Positions 27,401-37,336 of a DNA stretch of 64,000 nt are shown piece after piece. The DNA lies in assembly GCF_963575615.1 (NCBI RefSeq), contig NZ_CAUYTL010000011.1, forward strand, positions 15,358 through 79,357, read 5' to 3'. The notes under the pieces were generated by a model. The model saw nothing but the letters and a program-made list of their open reading frames with translations, ran no database searches and was not told the DNA's origin. The position numbers were made by a program, and so were the translations under genes. This DNA comes from Listeria_A hofi (GTDB lineage Bacteria > Bacillota > Bacilli > Lactobacillales > Listeriaceae). Each line of letters begins with the position of its first letter. The first letter of the stretch is position 1.

Positions 27401-27994
27401 TTTCACACCCATGTATTTACCGTTGTAGTAGTAATGAACATAGTTTGTATGCAAGAAAATTTTACCCATTTGTCCAGCTAACGTGCCTGTTACTTTTTCA
27501 TCATAGCGATTATAACCAAGGTTGTAAATGTCATTTTGAGGACCATCCTGTCCTTCTTTTAGTTGCAGTTTACTGAATTTACCCACGACTGGATATACTT
27601 CACCTGGCATTGGATCAAAAAAGTTGTATTTTGCTTTTTTGCCGTTGTAATCACGATGGAATTTAATCGCGACACCGGAGTTAAATTGCGATACACTTGC
27701 TTGCCCAAATTTTTTAGAGCCAGCGAAGTTGAAATAGTTTGTTCCGCCATTTCCCATGTGTGAATCAAGATACTCGAATGTACCAGCTGTATCCGAGGAA
27801 CCGTTCAAATTTGTAGCATCACCGGTTATAGATACAACCGGAAAATCATCGATAGCTTGGGCGTAATCGTCACTTGTAATCGTGTTTTTATATTGCCACA
27901 AAGCACCAGATGTAACTTCATTTTTATAATTATCGCGTAGAACATAGGTGTTGGAAAGAACACCCGTGTTACCTGTTGCATCATAGCCATACAC
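24407..27994 (-). pseudogene. C-terminal part of frameshifted CotH/Ig-repeat secreted protein
   Basis: 1,195 codons open, but with no signal peptide or ribosome binding site, because this is the continuation of the upstream frame after a one-base loss. The first residues (VYGYDATGNTG) complete the chitobiase-type domain. A CotH kinase-like domain follows over roughly residues 45-500; the segments RENFSQNMFEEYFGG and KFNINDTDGAFYNN are visible. About residues 500-620 are a second chitobiase-type domain (VYYTTDGSDPMGADG) and a short helical segment. Then come seven beta-sandwich repeats of about 80 residues (NPLTTADKKITGSTS type). There is no LPXTG, GW or transmembrane anchor at the end, so the protein would be secreted or held by interactions. 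Confidence 0.82.
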
Positions 27995-30900
27995 TTTAAC
28001 GACTGTTGTTTACCAATGGTAATTGGGCCCGTGTAAACTGTTCCTTTAGTCGCGCTTGGTGTCGTACCATCCAGTGTATATTTCAGTGTAATGCCAGCTT
28101 TTGAAGTCATGCTTAACTCAAAGCCAGTATCATACATACCGCGATTTTTACTGAATTGTACGGCATAGTTGGTTTGCCCGTTGTTATTCGATTTGCCTAA
28201 CGTATCAGAGCTGAATAATGTAAGGTTCTTACTCGCGTCTGGCTGGCGTCCAAATGATTGATTATATGCTTGTTTCGTGTATTTGATGGCATCTACTGTT
28301 TTGAATTCAGAACCAATTTTCGCGGATAAAATCACATCCCCACTACCACCGATTTCAAAACTTAGGTGATTATTCCCAAGATTCGTCGCTTTATCAGAAT
28401 ACATTACACGGTATCCTTTAGCAGGAATAACAAGGTTTGAAAATTCAAATTTATCGAGTGTTTTTGCTTTATCGGTTAGATACATCCTTTTGTCTAAAAT
28501 AACGGGGACATCATTGTCGTTATAAAGCTCGATCCAGGCTTCTTTAGAGCTCGCTGTGCCTTCAGATGATAACTCATTGATGTAGACATTTTTGATTTTA
28601 TCCGGTGTTGTAAGGGCGCCTTCGATACTTGGGCCTCTGCCGTTGTTTTTATACTTGATGATAAGTCTAGCTGCATTTGCATTTCCGCCTTGGTAGACAC
28701 TTCCAATATAATTATCGCCGTCCACGCGGAATGCCATTGATTGACCATTTTCCCAACCAGTTAGGCGGCTTTCGTCGATGATATCTTTTAGATTCGCCGT
28801 GCGCACGATTTGATTTGCTACTGTGAACGCCGGTTGTGCGTATTTCACCGCCAACTCACTATAGACGCGAGATGTGATGTTTCCAGTCGTATTTTTGTAA
28901 ATTTCCGGATTACCAAGCTCCGCACGTACCTCCATGTTAGAGCTTATTTTTGCCGCATTTGTTGCATAGGTTGTAAATTCTAAATAAGCATCTTCAATTT
29001 CTGCTGATTCTGGAAGTATTACGTTGTTAAAGCGGAAAGCCGAAATATCTTTGTAAGCTGGAGCAAGATTCGTGCTATAGTAGCCACCAATTCTTAAATT
29101 ATCGTTAAGGTTGATTGCTTTTGCTGTGCCGTATTCTTCGGCATCATCGTTTACTGTTGCGACTTGGCCATTGAAATCACCATCACTTGAGTAATATTCT
29201 AAAACTAATTTTGGCGCCATTGTGGGGCTTGATTCATATGAACGTGCAATATATGCCCCTGTTTTGTCTCCGTCTACTTTGAAAACAAGATTTTTCATAT
29301 CTGGATTTCCAGCACGCATTTCATTGATGACTTCGGTTAAATCGCCTGTATTTACTAAATCGTTGACGGCTACTTTGTCTGGTGTTGCAGATTTTGCTAC
29401 GTTAGTCGTTAGTTTACGATTATTGAAAGAAGCAACGGTGGACGCAAAAATATCGCCATTTCCAATTTCTCCTGCAACCGTCAAATTCGTTGGTGTACTT
29501 GATGCTGTGAGTGTCGTGAAAGTGAGATATGCCTTTGTGATAACGGCATCGGCTGGAATAGCAACATTCGCAAAACGCACAAATGTAGCTTGTGGCGCGG
29601 CGTTTAGAAGCCCGTGTAGATTTAGCGCAGTACTTGTCAAATTAACTGTTGTTGCTGCTACTGCTGCATCGTCTGTTCCTGCTTTGATACTATATTCTTT
29701 TTTCGCTACCGGAATTTTATCGGCATCTTCACGAATGGAGTACGTAAATGTTTGTACGCCACTATTTTGTTTCGAATTATAAGCATAGGCTTTGACTGTT
29801 GTGTTTTTGTCAATAGTGAACGGTTTCGTGTATGTTGTCCCGTTCGTCTCACTCGGTGTCGAACCATCCGTCGTGTATTTAATCGTATTAACCGCGTCGC
29901 TTGCCAGTGCTAAATCAAATGCTTTTGTGTAAAGTCCAGTTTTTTGATTAGCTGTCACTGTTACGATTGGGCTAGCATCGTTGTTTGAACTTTCGTATGT
30001 GCCTGTTTTAAACGTCACTACGTTCAGATCACCATCATTAAGACGTCCCATTGTTTCGTTAAAACTCATTTGTCTCACATCAAACGTGTCTAGAGTGTGG
30101 AAACTATCATCGTATTTTGTGGACAAACAAAGCTTCATTGCGCGGTCGCCTAACGTGAAGTTAATAGAAGTATTATTTTGCGTTCCGTCCGCCTTCACAA
30201 CACCGTATCCTTTTGCAGGAATGTAGAGATTTTTTAGCTCTGATTTCCCTAAATTGGACGCATCATCGGATAGGAAAACACCATTTTCAAAGAATACAGG
30301 TGTATCGTTGTTGTTGAAAATTTCAATCCAACCGTCCTTGTTGGCATCTGTTCCCATACTGGCCACTTCATTAATAAAGAGATTTTTCATTTTTGCTGGA
30401 TCTTTGGTGACATCAGAAGCAATGGCATCTTTTTCACTATACGTATATTTGATGACAAGTTTTGGTTGGTTGGCTATAGCTGATCCACCTTGATAAACAC
30501 TGCCGATATAGTTGTCTCCATCGACGCGGAAAGCTAGGGCACTGCCATTTTGCCATCCCATCAAGCGGGTTTCATCAATGATACTTTTTAGATTAGGCGT
30601 TCGGATAACTTGGTTGGCCGCGGTAAAACTGGCTTGTTTGTATTTCACCGTGGAAACTGTATAGTTACGCGAGCTTATATTCCCAGCAACATTCGTATAC
30701 GCCTGTGGATTGCCTAGTTCGGATGCAATGGACATGTTGGAAACGCGATTGGCAACTGTACCGTATGTTGTAAATTCTAAATAGGCGTCGTCAATTTTTG
30801 CATTTTCAGGAAGGTTGACATTGACGAAACGGAAAGCCGAAATATTTCGATATGCTGGCGTTAATGTCGTCGAATAGTAGCCACCAATTTCCATCGCCGA

Positions 30901-31689
30901 ATTTAAATCCATTGTCTTGTTCGCGCTGTATTCTTCTGCGTCATCTGCTGTATTCGCGATGTTTGCTTTATAATCCGCAGATGGAGACGTATATTCCACA
31001 ATAAGTTTCGGTGCCAGTGTTGCATTTGAATCATAAGAACGCATCACAAAAGAACCTTTATTATTCCCAGCTATTTTGAATACATAGTTTTTGATATTCG
31101 CCGAGTTGACACGCATTTCATTCAGCACAGAAGTAATATCCGCTGTATTAAAAATCGTATTGGTCGCGACTACAGGTGTTGCCATGCTAACCGCAGCCTC
31201 TGTAAATGTGCGACTCGTAAACGAAGCAACCGTATTTGAAAATTCTGCTTGCGTGCCACGTTCACCTGTTATGCTAATTGTTGTCGACTGGCTAGCTGAC
31301 GAAGCATCACGCGTTGTGAATGAAAGGTACGCGTTCGAAATTTTGGCATCGCTCGGTAGATTAACATCGGAAAATCGTAAATAAGTCGCTTGAGGCACAC
31401 CACTCACTACACCGTGTAAATCTAATCCAGTACTCGTTAAATTAACTGCTGAAGCACTAACTTCAGCATCTTCTGTTCCTTTTTTGATTTGGAATTCTTT
31501 TTTTTGTGCGAATGTTGGATCGCTTTTCACCACATTTTCAGTTGTTGTGGGCGTAGCTGTTTCCGCGAAAGCAGCAATATTTCCGATAGAAGTCGGTACC
31601 ATCAAGGAAGCAATTATTGCCACCGATAAAATTTTCAATCCAAATTTCTTTTGCATTTTCATATTTGTAATCACAACTGCTTTATGCAT
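27826..31689 (-). pseudogene. N-terminal part of frameshifted secreted DNRLRE/lamin-tail surface protein
   Basis: Begins with a signal peptide (KKFGLKILSVAIIASLMVP then AAFA-ET). Two near-duplicate halves follow, each with two DNRLRE-type beta-sandwich modules (YLRFSDVNLPSDAKISNAYL, FRFVNVNLPENAKIDDAYL), a lamin-tail domain (LFINEVASMGTDANKDGWIEIFN) and a chitobiase C-terminal domain (IKYTTDGSTPSETNGT). The second copy breaks after YTGPITIGK, where the frame leaves homology and the protein ends in a meaningless tail. The start is uncertain: aaggagg (31716-31722) is 15 bases from an ATG that reads only MKK-stop. The in-frame ATG at 31689 is 26 bases away. CotH kinases phosphorylate secreted proteins in other bacteria; here the role would be surface binding or modification. 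Confidence 0.8.
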
Positions 31690-32090
31690 TATTTTTTCAT
31701 GATAAGCAGTTATTTCCTCCTTCTTTTGCTTGGAATCTGTTTTTTGTTCATGCACCAGTGTCGCATTATTATTTTGCAAAAATATTTTTTAAGTTACCTT
31801 ACTCTACGTTTTCGTTTTTCCATGACTGTGATATACCTTGCTGTGTATCTACCTTAGAGTAACACCAATCCGCCAACACCTCGTTCATTTTATTTTAATT
31901 GGAAAATAAGTTGCTATTATTTCCTGTGCCTAAACTTATCTTACAACCCTTACACAGATTTAGTCAGCAAAATTTAGACTTTTTTTCCCCCGTAAAAATA
32001 ACTGTTCACAAAAAAGACATCCGCTATTTCACAAAAAAATTATCATAATAATATTCATTTTTATGTATTTTTATTCATATGATCATATAT
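31690..32090. other. Long AT-rich leader upstream of the surface protein gene
   Basis: No gene of normal size is seen. It includes the ribosome binding site aaggagg (31716-31722) with the frame-breaking ATG (31700), a possible nine-codon basic leader peptide MEKRKRRVR (31823-31794, minus strand, weak ribosome binding site), and several A/T tracts. No consensus promoter could be chosen with confidence. Confidence 0.4.
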
Positions 32091-32145
32091 AAAAAAAGAC
32101 GGTTAGTATCATGTTAGACTCTTACTAACAATAAACTAACCGTCT
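32091..32145 (-). terminator. Terminator of the lemA-htpX operon
   Basis: Perfect 11-bp stem agacggttagt (32097-32107) / actaaccgtct (32135-32145); read on the minus strand it is followed by a seven-T run. Confidence 0.88.
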
Positions 32146-32156
32146 AGTTCTTCGTG

Positions 32157-33083
32157 TTACATATGTTCCAAACGCTCGATTCGACTTGAAATCGGCGGAT
32201 GGGAATCGAACCAACCTGCTTTTTCTTTCGTTTTCTTCTCACCTTTTGATGGTGTCGTGAAGTAAATCGATTCAGAAGCTGCGCTCGGTTGTTTCATCTT
32301 CGTGGTATCACCACTAATTTTACGCAATGCATCAGCCAAACCAGTTGGATTCCGCGTCAATTCAACAGCTGTCGCATCCGCTAAATACTCTCGGTTACGG
32401 CTGAGCGCGAATTGAATTGCTGTTGCAATGATTGGTGCCAAAATAACAAAGACCAATGCGACAATGTAAATGATAGCTTGCGCACCGCCACCGCCATTGT
32501 TGTCGTTACTTTTACGATTGTTATTTCCACCTGTAATACTGCCCCAAAAAAGCATCCGCATCGCCAAATCTGACAAAATCGCAACGACGGCAACAAGAGC
32601 AATCGCAATCGTGGACAAACGAATGTCATAATTACGAATATGTGCCACTTCATGTGCGATAACGCCTTCTAGCTCATAGCGCTCCAACTTATTTAGTAAT
32701 CCTCGTGTTACAGCAACAGCACCTTTTTCAGGTGAGATTCCAGTTGCGAATGCGTTCGGGCTCGGGTCTTCCACAATATATACTTTTGGCATTGGAATTC
32801 CCGCAACCATCGCCATACTTTCAACCGTATCCCAAAGCACTGGCTCCTGATCTTTGGATGTGACTTCCTTCGCCCGGTTCATCGTCATAACGACTTTTGA
32901 ACTTGAAAAAATCATAATCGCGATATAAATAGCTCCTATCACAGCCGCCATAATCAAACCGTTCAAATAATTATTGTAGACCAAAATCCCGATGGCGCAA
33001 CCAACCAACATCACAAAAATGAAGAATCCTAAAACAATGAACACTGTCTTACGTTTATTTGCCGCTATTTGTTCAAATAACAT
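32157..33083 (-). CDS. htpX: Membrane zinc metalloprotease HtpX
   Basis: A 308-residue M48 membrane protease that degrades misfolded membrane proteins. Two N-terminal helices (FIVLGFFIFVMLVGCAIGIL and GLIMAAVIGAIYIAIMIF) are followed by the zinc motif HEVAHIRNYD (HExxH) and two further helices. A downstream glutamate is in SRNREYLADATAVELT. The ribosome binding site ggaag lies before the ATG. It follows lemA by 23 bases, the conserved Listeria pair (Lmo0962-Lmo0963). Length is typical. Confidence 0.95.
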   Translation of the reverse strand: MLFEQIAANKRKTVFIVLGFFIFVMLVGCAIGILVYNNYLNGLIMAAVIGAIYIAIMIFSSSKVVMTMNRAKEVTSKDQEPVLWDTVESMAMVAGIPMPKVYIVEDPSPNAFATGISPEKGAVAVTRGLLNKLERYELEGVIAHEVAHIRNYDIRLSTIAIALVAVVAILSDLAMRMLFWGSITGGNNNRKSNDNNGGGGAQAIIYIVALVFVILAPIIATAIQFALSRNREYLADATAVELTRNPTGLADALRKISGDTTKMKQPSAASESIYFTTPSKGEKKTKEKAGWFDSHPPISSRIERLEHM

Positions 33084-33106
33084 GGCTCATTCTTCCCTTC
33101 AGTGTT

Positions 33107-33664
33107 TTAGAATTGAACTTTTGGAACCACTTTCTCTTCTTCTGGTGTTGCAAGCATGTCGCGTTTCGTGAAGCCACCCATTTTGGCAACGATATTAGAA
33201 GGAACTGACTCGATTTTTGTATTGTAGGTCATTACTGTTGTGTTATAAAGCTGGCGTGAGTAGGCCACTTTGTTTTCTGTTGTTGCTAGTTCGTGTTGCA
33301 ATTCAATAAATGACGTATTCGCTTTTAAATCTGGATACGATTCAGCCAGTGCAAATACAGATTTAAGTGCACCTGTTAGCATGTTATCTGCTTCCATTTG
33401 CTCGCCGCGACCATCTGCTGGAGCTTGCGTCATCATATTACGAGCCTCCACCACTTTTGCAAGTGTTTCTTTCTCATGTGCCGCGTAACCTTTTACCGTT
33501 TCAATTAAATTCGGAATTAAATCGAAGCGACGTTTCAATTGCACATCAATTTGCGCCCACGTTTCTTCTACTCTGTTGCGATATTTTACAAGGCTGTTAT
33601 ACATGCCAAAGTAAATCAATACGAGTATAACAACAACCGCGATAGCAATAATCCATCCTATCAT
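33107..33664 (-). CDS. lemA: LemA family protein
   Basis: A 185-residue LemA protein: one N-terminal membrane helix (MIGWIIAIAVVVILVLIYFGMYN) and an extracytoplasmic helical bundle with the family core RVEETWAQIDVQLKRRFDLIPNLIETVKGYAAHE. In L. monocytogenes LemA is the source of a presented N-terminal formyl peptide. Several ATGs lie close together; aaggag stands 10 bases before the chosen one and 4 before another (33670). It is co-transcribed with htpX. Function is unknown although the family is widespread. Confidence 0.93.
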   Translation of the reverse strand: MIGWIIAIAVVVILVLIYFGMYNSLVKYRNRVEETWAQIDVQLKRRFDLIPNLIETVKGYAAHEKETLAKVVEARNMMTQAPADGRGEQMEADNMLTGALKSVFALAESYPDLKANTSFIELQHELATTENKVAYSRQLYNTTVMTYNTKIESVPSNIVAKMGGFTKRDMLATPEEEKVVPKVQF

Positions 33665-33773
33665 GTTCATACAACTCCTTTTCATGTTTGTTTTCATTAT
33701 ACCAGCGTTTACAATGAATCACAATCATTCAGTAAGCTAGGATGACCTTGCGTCAAATCAGCCTTTTTATGGA

Positions 33774-35039
33774 TTAGACTTTGATACGTTTTTTTGCCTT
33801 ACGCTCTTCTTTCTTCTTGCGCATGAAGTAAAATTCTTCCACAGGATAATCTACTGTCATTTTTACTGTCATCATCGCGTTCGGCGCACGCTCAATGGGC
33901 TCATCATGCTCGTTCCAGAGGTCTTTTACGACTTGCTTGAAACCGACTTCTCCTGGCCCGTAGAACTCGATTTCTTCACCTACGCCAAAATTATTTCGTT
34001 GTTGTAGCGTCGCGATTTTTGTTGCTGGGTCATAATCTAAAACTTGTGCAGCGAATGCATATTGTGGAATTTTGCGCGTTTTGCCGAATAATTGCTCGTC
34101 TTCGGTTGGCTCTTGATAGAAGAAGCCTGTTGATAATTCGCGTTGGGCAACCTTCCAAAGTTCGGCTTCCCATGCTGGATCAAAAACAAAATTATCAGGA
34201 TCAGCACAATATGCGTCCACAACTTTCCGGTATACACTAGCCACCGTTGACACATAATGAATCGACTTCATGCGACCTTCGATTTTGAGGCTATCAACAC
34301 CTGCTTCAACCATGTCAGGAATAAAGCGAATCATTGAGAGATCCACTGCACTCATGGAAAACGGTTCTTCGTCCTCATCCACCAAGTTGCGCGGTACGCC
34401 ATTATCAATTTCAAAAAGATCATATTTCCAACGACAACTCTGCGCACAACCACCACGATTCGCATCCCGATTCGCCATATGGTTGGATAGCGTACAACGC
34501 CCCGAATACGAAATACACATCGCGCCATGAATGAACGCTTCCATCTCGACATCCGTATTCTGACCGATTTCCTGAATCTCACGCATGCTTACTTCACGCG
34601 CCAAAACCACACGCTCCAAACCTTGCTGTTTCCAAAATTCAAGCGTCTTGTAATTCGTCGCCGATGCTTGCGTTGATAAATGAACAGGTAAACCTGGCGC
34701 ATCCACAAAACAAATACTAATCAGTGCTGGATCAGATACGATGACCGCATCAATCCCAATATCACGCAACGTCCGGAAAAATTCACCTGCCCCTTCCGTG
34801 TCCCCATCATGCGCAACCATATTCGCAGCCACATAGACTTTCGCATCGCGCGCATGCGCAAAAGCTACTCCCTCTTGCATCTCTTCATATGAAAAATTCC
34901 CAGCACGTGAACGAAGTCCAAAAGCCTGTCCACCAATATATACAGCGTCCGCACCGTAACGAATCGCAATTTTCAATTTCTCCAAGTTACCCGCCGGCGC
35001 CAAAACTTCCGGTTTTTTCAAATTTTTTCTTCCAGTCAT
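33774..35039 (-). CDS. trhP2: U32 family protein TrhP2-like (tRNA 5-hydroxyuridine modification)
   Basis: A 421-residue U32 'collagenase-like' protein. The family signature EAFIHGAMCISYSGRCTLS is intact, followed by the cysteines of a likely Fe-S cluster (GGCAQSCRWKY). It starts with PEVLAPAGNLEKL, and the SLKIEGRMKS block is also present. Paired U32 proteins (YrrN/YrrO in Bacillus) are now known to act in prephenate-dependent hydroxylation of tRNA U34. The tandem arrangement with the next gene supports that role over proteolysis. Of two ATGs, the second is better spaced from aaggagg. Confidence 0.85.
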   Translation of the reverse strand: MTGRKNLKKPEVLAPAGNLEKLKIAIRYGADAVYIGGQAFGLRSRAGNFSYEEMQEGVAFAHARDAKVYVAANMVAHDGDTEGAGEFFRTLRDIGIDAVIVSDPALISICFVDAPGLPVHLSTQASATNYKTLEFWKQQGLERVVLAREVSMREIQEIGQNTDVEMEAFIHGAMCISYSGRCTLSNHMANRDANRGGCAQSCRWKYDLFEIDNGVPRNLVDEDEEPFSMSAVDLSMIRFIPDMVEAGVDSLKIEGRMKSIHYVSTVASVYRKVVDAYCADPDNFVFDPAWEAELWKVAQRELSTGFFYQEPTEDEQLFGKTRKIPQYAFAAQVLDYDPATKIATLQQRNNFGVGEEIEFYGPGEVGFKQVVKDLWNEHDEPIERAPNAMMTVKMTVDYPVEEFYFMRKKKEERKAKKRIKV

Positions 35040-35052
35040 TGTCATGTCCTCC

Positions 35053-35961
35053 TTATTTTACCTCATCTGGCTGTTTCAAAAAGAATCCCGTTCCGAGCAC
35101 GCGCGTTTCCGGTTGCAGTTTTGCTAAACGATTCACAAATGTCTCCGCCACAAAATCACCCGCCATCAGCGCTTCTTTCGCCTGCACGAATAACGCTGCA
35201 ATCGCGACAAAATCCTCACCTGGCAATAAAACACCGTCCAGTTTCCAAGTTCGCAATCCTGCGTTGTACACTCGCTCCAAATAAGGCATTAACGACAAAT
35301 CTTCCGTTGAAAAAATATGTGTCCCATTCTCATCTTCATAAATCGGCAACTGGCTATCCGCATCATTTGGCTCGCGCAAATAAAGTCCCCGATTCTTCGA
35401 TGTATCATCTTTTATCTCCACAATGTTTTGGTAATTCGTCACAAGTTTACGCTTCGATTGGTGAATACATGTCGGTCCATACACTTGCACCTCAATTGGT
35501 ACAGACATCTTCGCCGTAATCGCTTCAAGCTCAATCAACGTTAACTCGCGAGCCATGACAGCACCAACTGCTCCCTGTTCCACCCAAAAATTCACCTGTT
35601 CTGCGCTCGTCACAAACGTCTGTGCATCATAGATAAACGGCAAATCCAATGCCATTTCATGCAACATAAAAACAACGCCTGGATCCCCTACCGTAATGGC
35701 GTCTACCTTCATGTTAGATAATTCACATAAATAAGCAGGCAAATCCTTCAAATGCTCATTGTGCATGAGCCCATTCACGGCCACTAAGACCTCTTTTCCT
35801 GCTTCGTGCGCTTTGTTAGTTATTTCACTAATTTCGGCAAGCGTCAATGATTGCGGCATTCGCAGTCCAAAACGACTTCCTCCGACGTATAGCGTGTCAA
35901 CCCCCGCGCCCAACAACAATTCAGCTTGCAAAACCGACTCTGCCGTGGCAATAATATTCAT
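35053..35961 (-). CDS. trhP1: U32 family protein TrhP1-like
   Basis: A 302-residue shorter U32 paralogue (YrrN type). It has LLGAGVDTLYVGGSRFGLR near the N-terminus and EVQVYGPTCIHQSKRKL in place of the full signature, retaining one cysteine rather than the cluster set. It probably forms a complex with the downstream TrhP2-like protein. The spacing is 13 bases. Start ATG with aaaggag. Equivalent to the Lmo0961/Lmo0960 pair. Confidence 0.85.
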   Translation of the reverse strand: MNIIATAESVLQAELLLGAGVDTLYVGGSRFGLRMPQSLTLAEISEITNKAHEAGKEVLVAVNGLMHNEHLKDLPAYLCELSNMKVDAITVGDPGVVFMLHEMALDLPFIYDAQTFVTSAEQVNFWVEQGAVGAVMARELTLIELEAITAKMSVPIEVQVYGPTCIHQSKRKLVTNYQNIVEIKDDTSKNRGLYLREPNDADSQLPIYEDENGTHIFSTEDLSLMPYLERVYNAGLRTWKLDGVLLPGEDFVAIAALFVQAKEALMAGDFVAETFVNRLAKLQPETRVLGTGFFLKQPDEVK

Positions 35962-36030
35962 TTTTATCTCTCCTTTGATTTTTAAACCTACTTAAATAGA
36001 TTAACATAGATGTACGTAAGCATCAAGCGA

Positions 36031-36067
36031 CAAAAAAGAACCTATCTTGTGACGAAGATAAGTTCTT
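36031..36067. terminator. Terminator downstream of tagO
   Basis: Stem aagaacctatctt / aagataagttctt (one C-A mismatch), with an A run on the plus strand that becomes a T run after the minus-strand gene. Confidence 0.8.
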
Positions 36068-36073
36068 GATTCA

Positions 36074-37135
36074 TTATTCCTGTTCTTCTTCTTGTTCCAC
36101 CCGCTCGATCCGTAAAAGCCGCATCATCGGCCGATAATTTTGACTGACGAGCCCTAAAACTTCCACGAAAAATTCGATAACGATGAGCAGTACCATAATG
36201 AGTAAAAATGATCCCCAAAATGTTGACATCGTGAAAATAAGTGCGAATAGCGAGAATAGCGCTGAAATCGCGTAAATCAGAATCACGGTTTGGCGGTGCG
36301 TAAAACCGAGCTTCATTAAGCTATGATGCAAATGGGATTTATCCGCCATTGCAATTGGCGTGCGATGCACAATTCGTCTAATAATCGCCAAAATCGTATC
36401 GAAAATCGGCACACCTAAAATGAGAACTGGTACAATCAATGAGATAAACGTGACATTTTTAAAGCCCATCAGCGAAAGAATCGCGATGATATATCCTAAA
36501 AATAAAGCCCCTGTATCCCCCATGAAAATTTTAGCGGGGTAGAAATTGTATGGTAGAAAACCGAGTGTCGAGGCAGCCAGCACAGCCGTAACCATAATAA
36601 CGAGTGGGTCACCCATCACAAAAGCCATGCCCATAATGGTTAATAGCGCAATCGTTGAAACGCCAGCAGCCAAACCATCCAAGCCATCAATCAAGTTAAT
36701 CGCGTTCGTAATCGCCACAATCCAAATAATTGTTAGCGGAATCGACAAATAACCAAAGTAAACCTCGCCACCAAAAGGCAGATTTATAAACGTAATGTTA
36801 ATGCCACCCCAGAATACGATGATGCCAGCCGCAAGAATCTGACCAATCATTTTATACCGCGCTTTTAATTCAAAAATATCATCAAGAATCCCCGTCAACG
36901 CAATCACGCTTGCGCCAATCACAAGTGGCCACAAAAGCGTCCTATCAATCGGTAATAGGAACATCCCTATTAGAAATGCGATGAAAATAGCCACACCGCC
37001 CAAACTTGGAATCGGCACAATATTAATTCTTCTTTTATCTGGTTTATCTGTAATGTCATACTTAAGTACAATTCGTCTCACTACAGGGGTTAACAGCAGC
37101 GAGGCTAAAAAACATATTAAAACAACAGTTAACAT
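36074..37135 (-). CDS. tagO: Undecaprenyl-phosphate GlcNAc-1-phosphate transferase (TagO/WecA)
   Basis: A 353-residue membrane enzyme of the MraY/WecA family that starts wall teichoic acid (and similar glycopolymer) synthesis on the lipid carrier. Motifs: GILDDIFELKARYK, NAINLIDGLDGLAAG, FMGDTGALFLGY, and HLHHSLMKLG, the cytoplasmic histidine loop. About 11 helices. The frame extends 32 codons further upstream, but the ATG at 37135 has gaggag and gggga before it and gives a normal N-terminus (MLTVVLICFLAS). It is divergent from an LCP-family gene, which fits a teichoic-acid context. Equivalent to Lmo0959. Confidence 0.92.
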   Translation of the reverse strand: MLTVVLICFLASLLLTPVVRRIVLKYDITDKPDKRRINIVPIPSLGGVAIFIAFLIGMFLLPIDRTLLWPLVIGASVIALTGILDDIFELKARYKMIGQILAAGIIVFWGGINITFINLPFGGEVYFGYLSIPLTIIWIVAITNAINLIDGLDGLAAGVSTIALLTIMGMAFVMGDPLVIMVTAVLAASTLGFLPYNFYPAKIFMGDTGALFLGYIIAILSLMGFKNVTFISLIVPVLILGVPIFDTILAIIRRIVHRTPIAMADKSHLHHSLMKLGFTHRQTVILIYAISALFSLFALIFTMSTFWGSFLLIMVLLIVIEFFVEVLGLVSQNYRPMMRLLRIERVEQEEEQE

Positions 37136-37267
37136 AATTCCCCGTGCCTCCTCTATGTAGATACACACTTTTATAAGTATACATACAAACATGAAAAAAA
37201 ACAATGAAAACCCATAGATAGGATATAGCATTCCTTATTTTCTAATCAAATACTAATGGAAATAACA

Positions 37268-37296
37268 GTGACTTATTTGACAGTATGTAGTAAAAT
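37268..37296 (+). promoter_or_regulatory. Putative SigA promoter of the LCP gene
   Basis: -35 gtgact (37268-37273), 17-base spacer, -10 taaaat (37291-37296), about 40 bases before the chosen start. Confidence 0.5.
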
Positions 37297-37336
37297 AGGT
37301 GGTGAGAGAATTTATACTAGAGAGGTTGAGAAGCAC

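Noticed and set aside
24504..31857. Many long plus-strand reading frames opposite the large surface protein gene
   Set aside because: They are mirror frames of a Thr/Ser/Val-rich repeat protein; none has a ribosome binding site or recognisable domains.
34019..35544. Several plus-strand frames of 60-130 codons opposite the U32 genes
   Set aside because: They are shadows of strongly supported U32 coding sequences, lack starts, and have no known domain.
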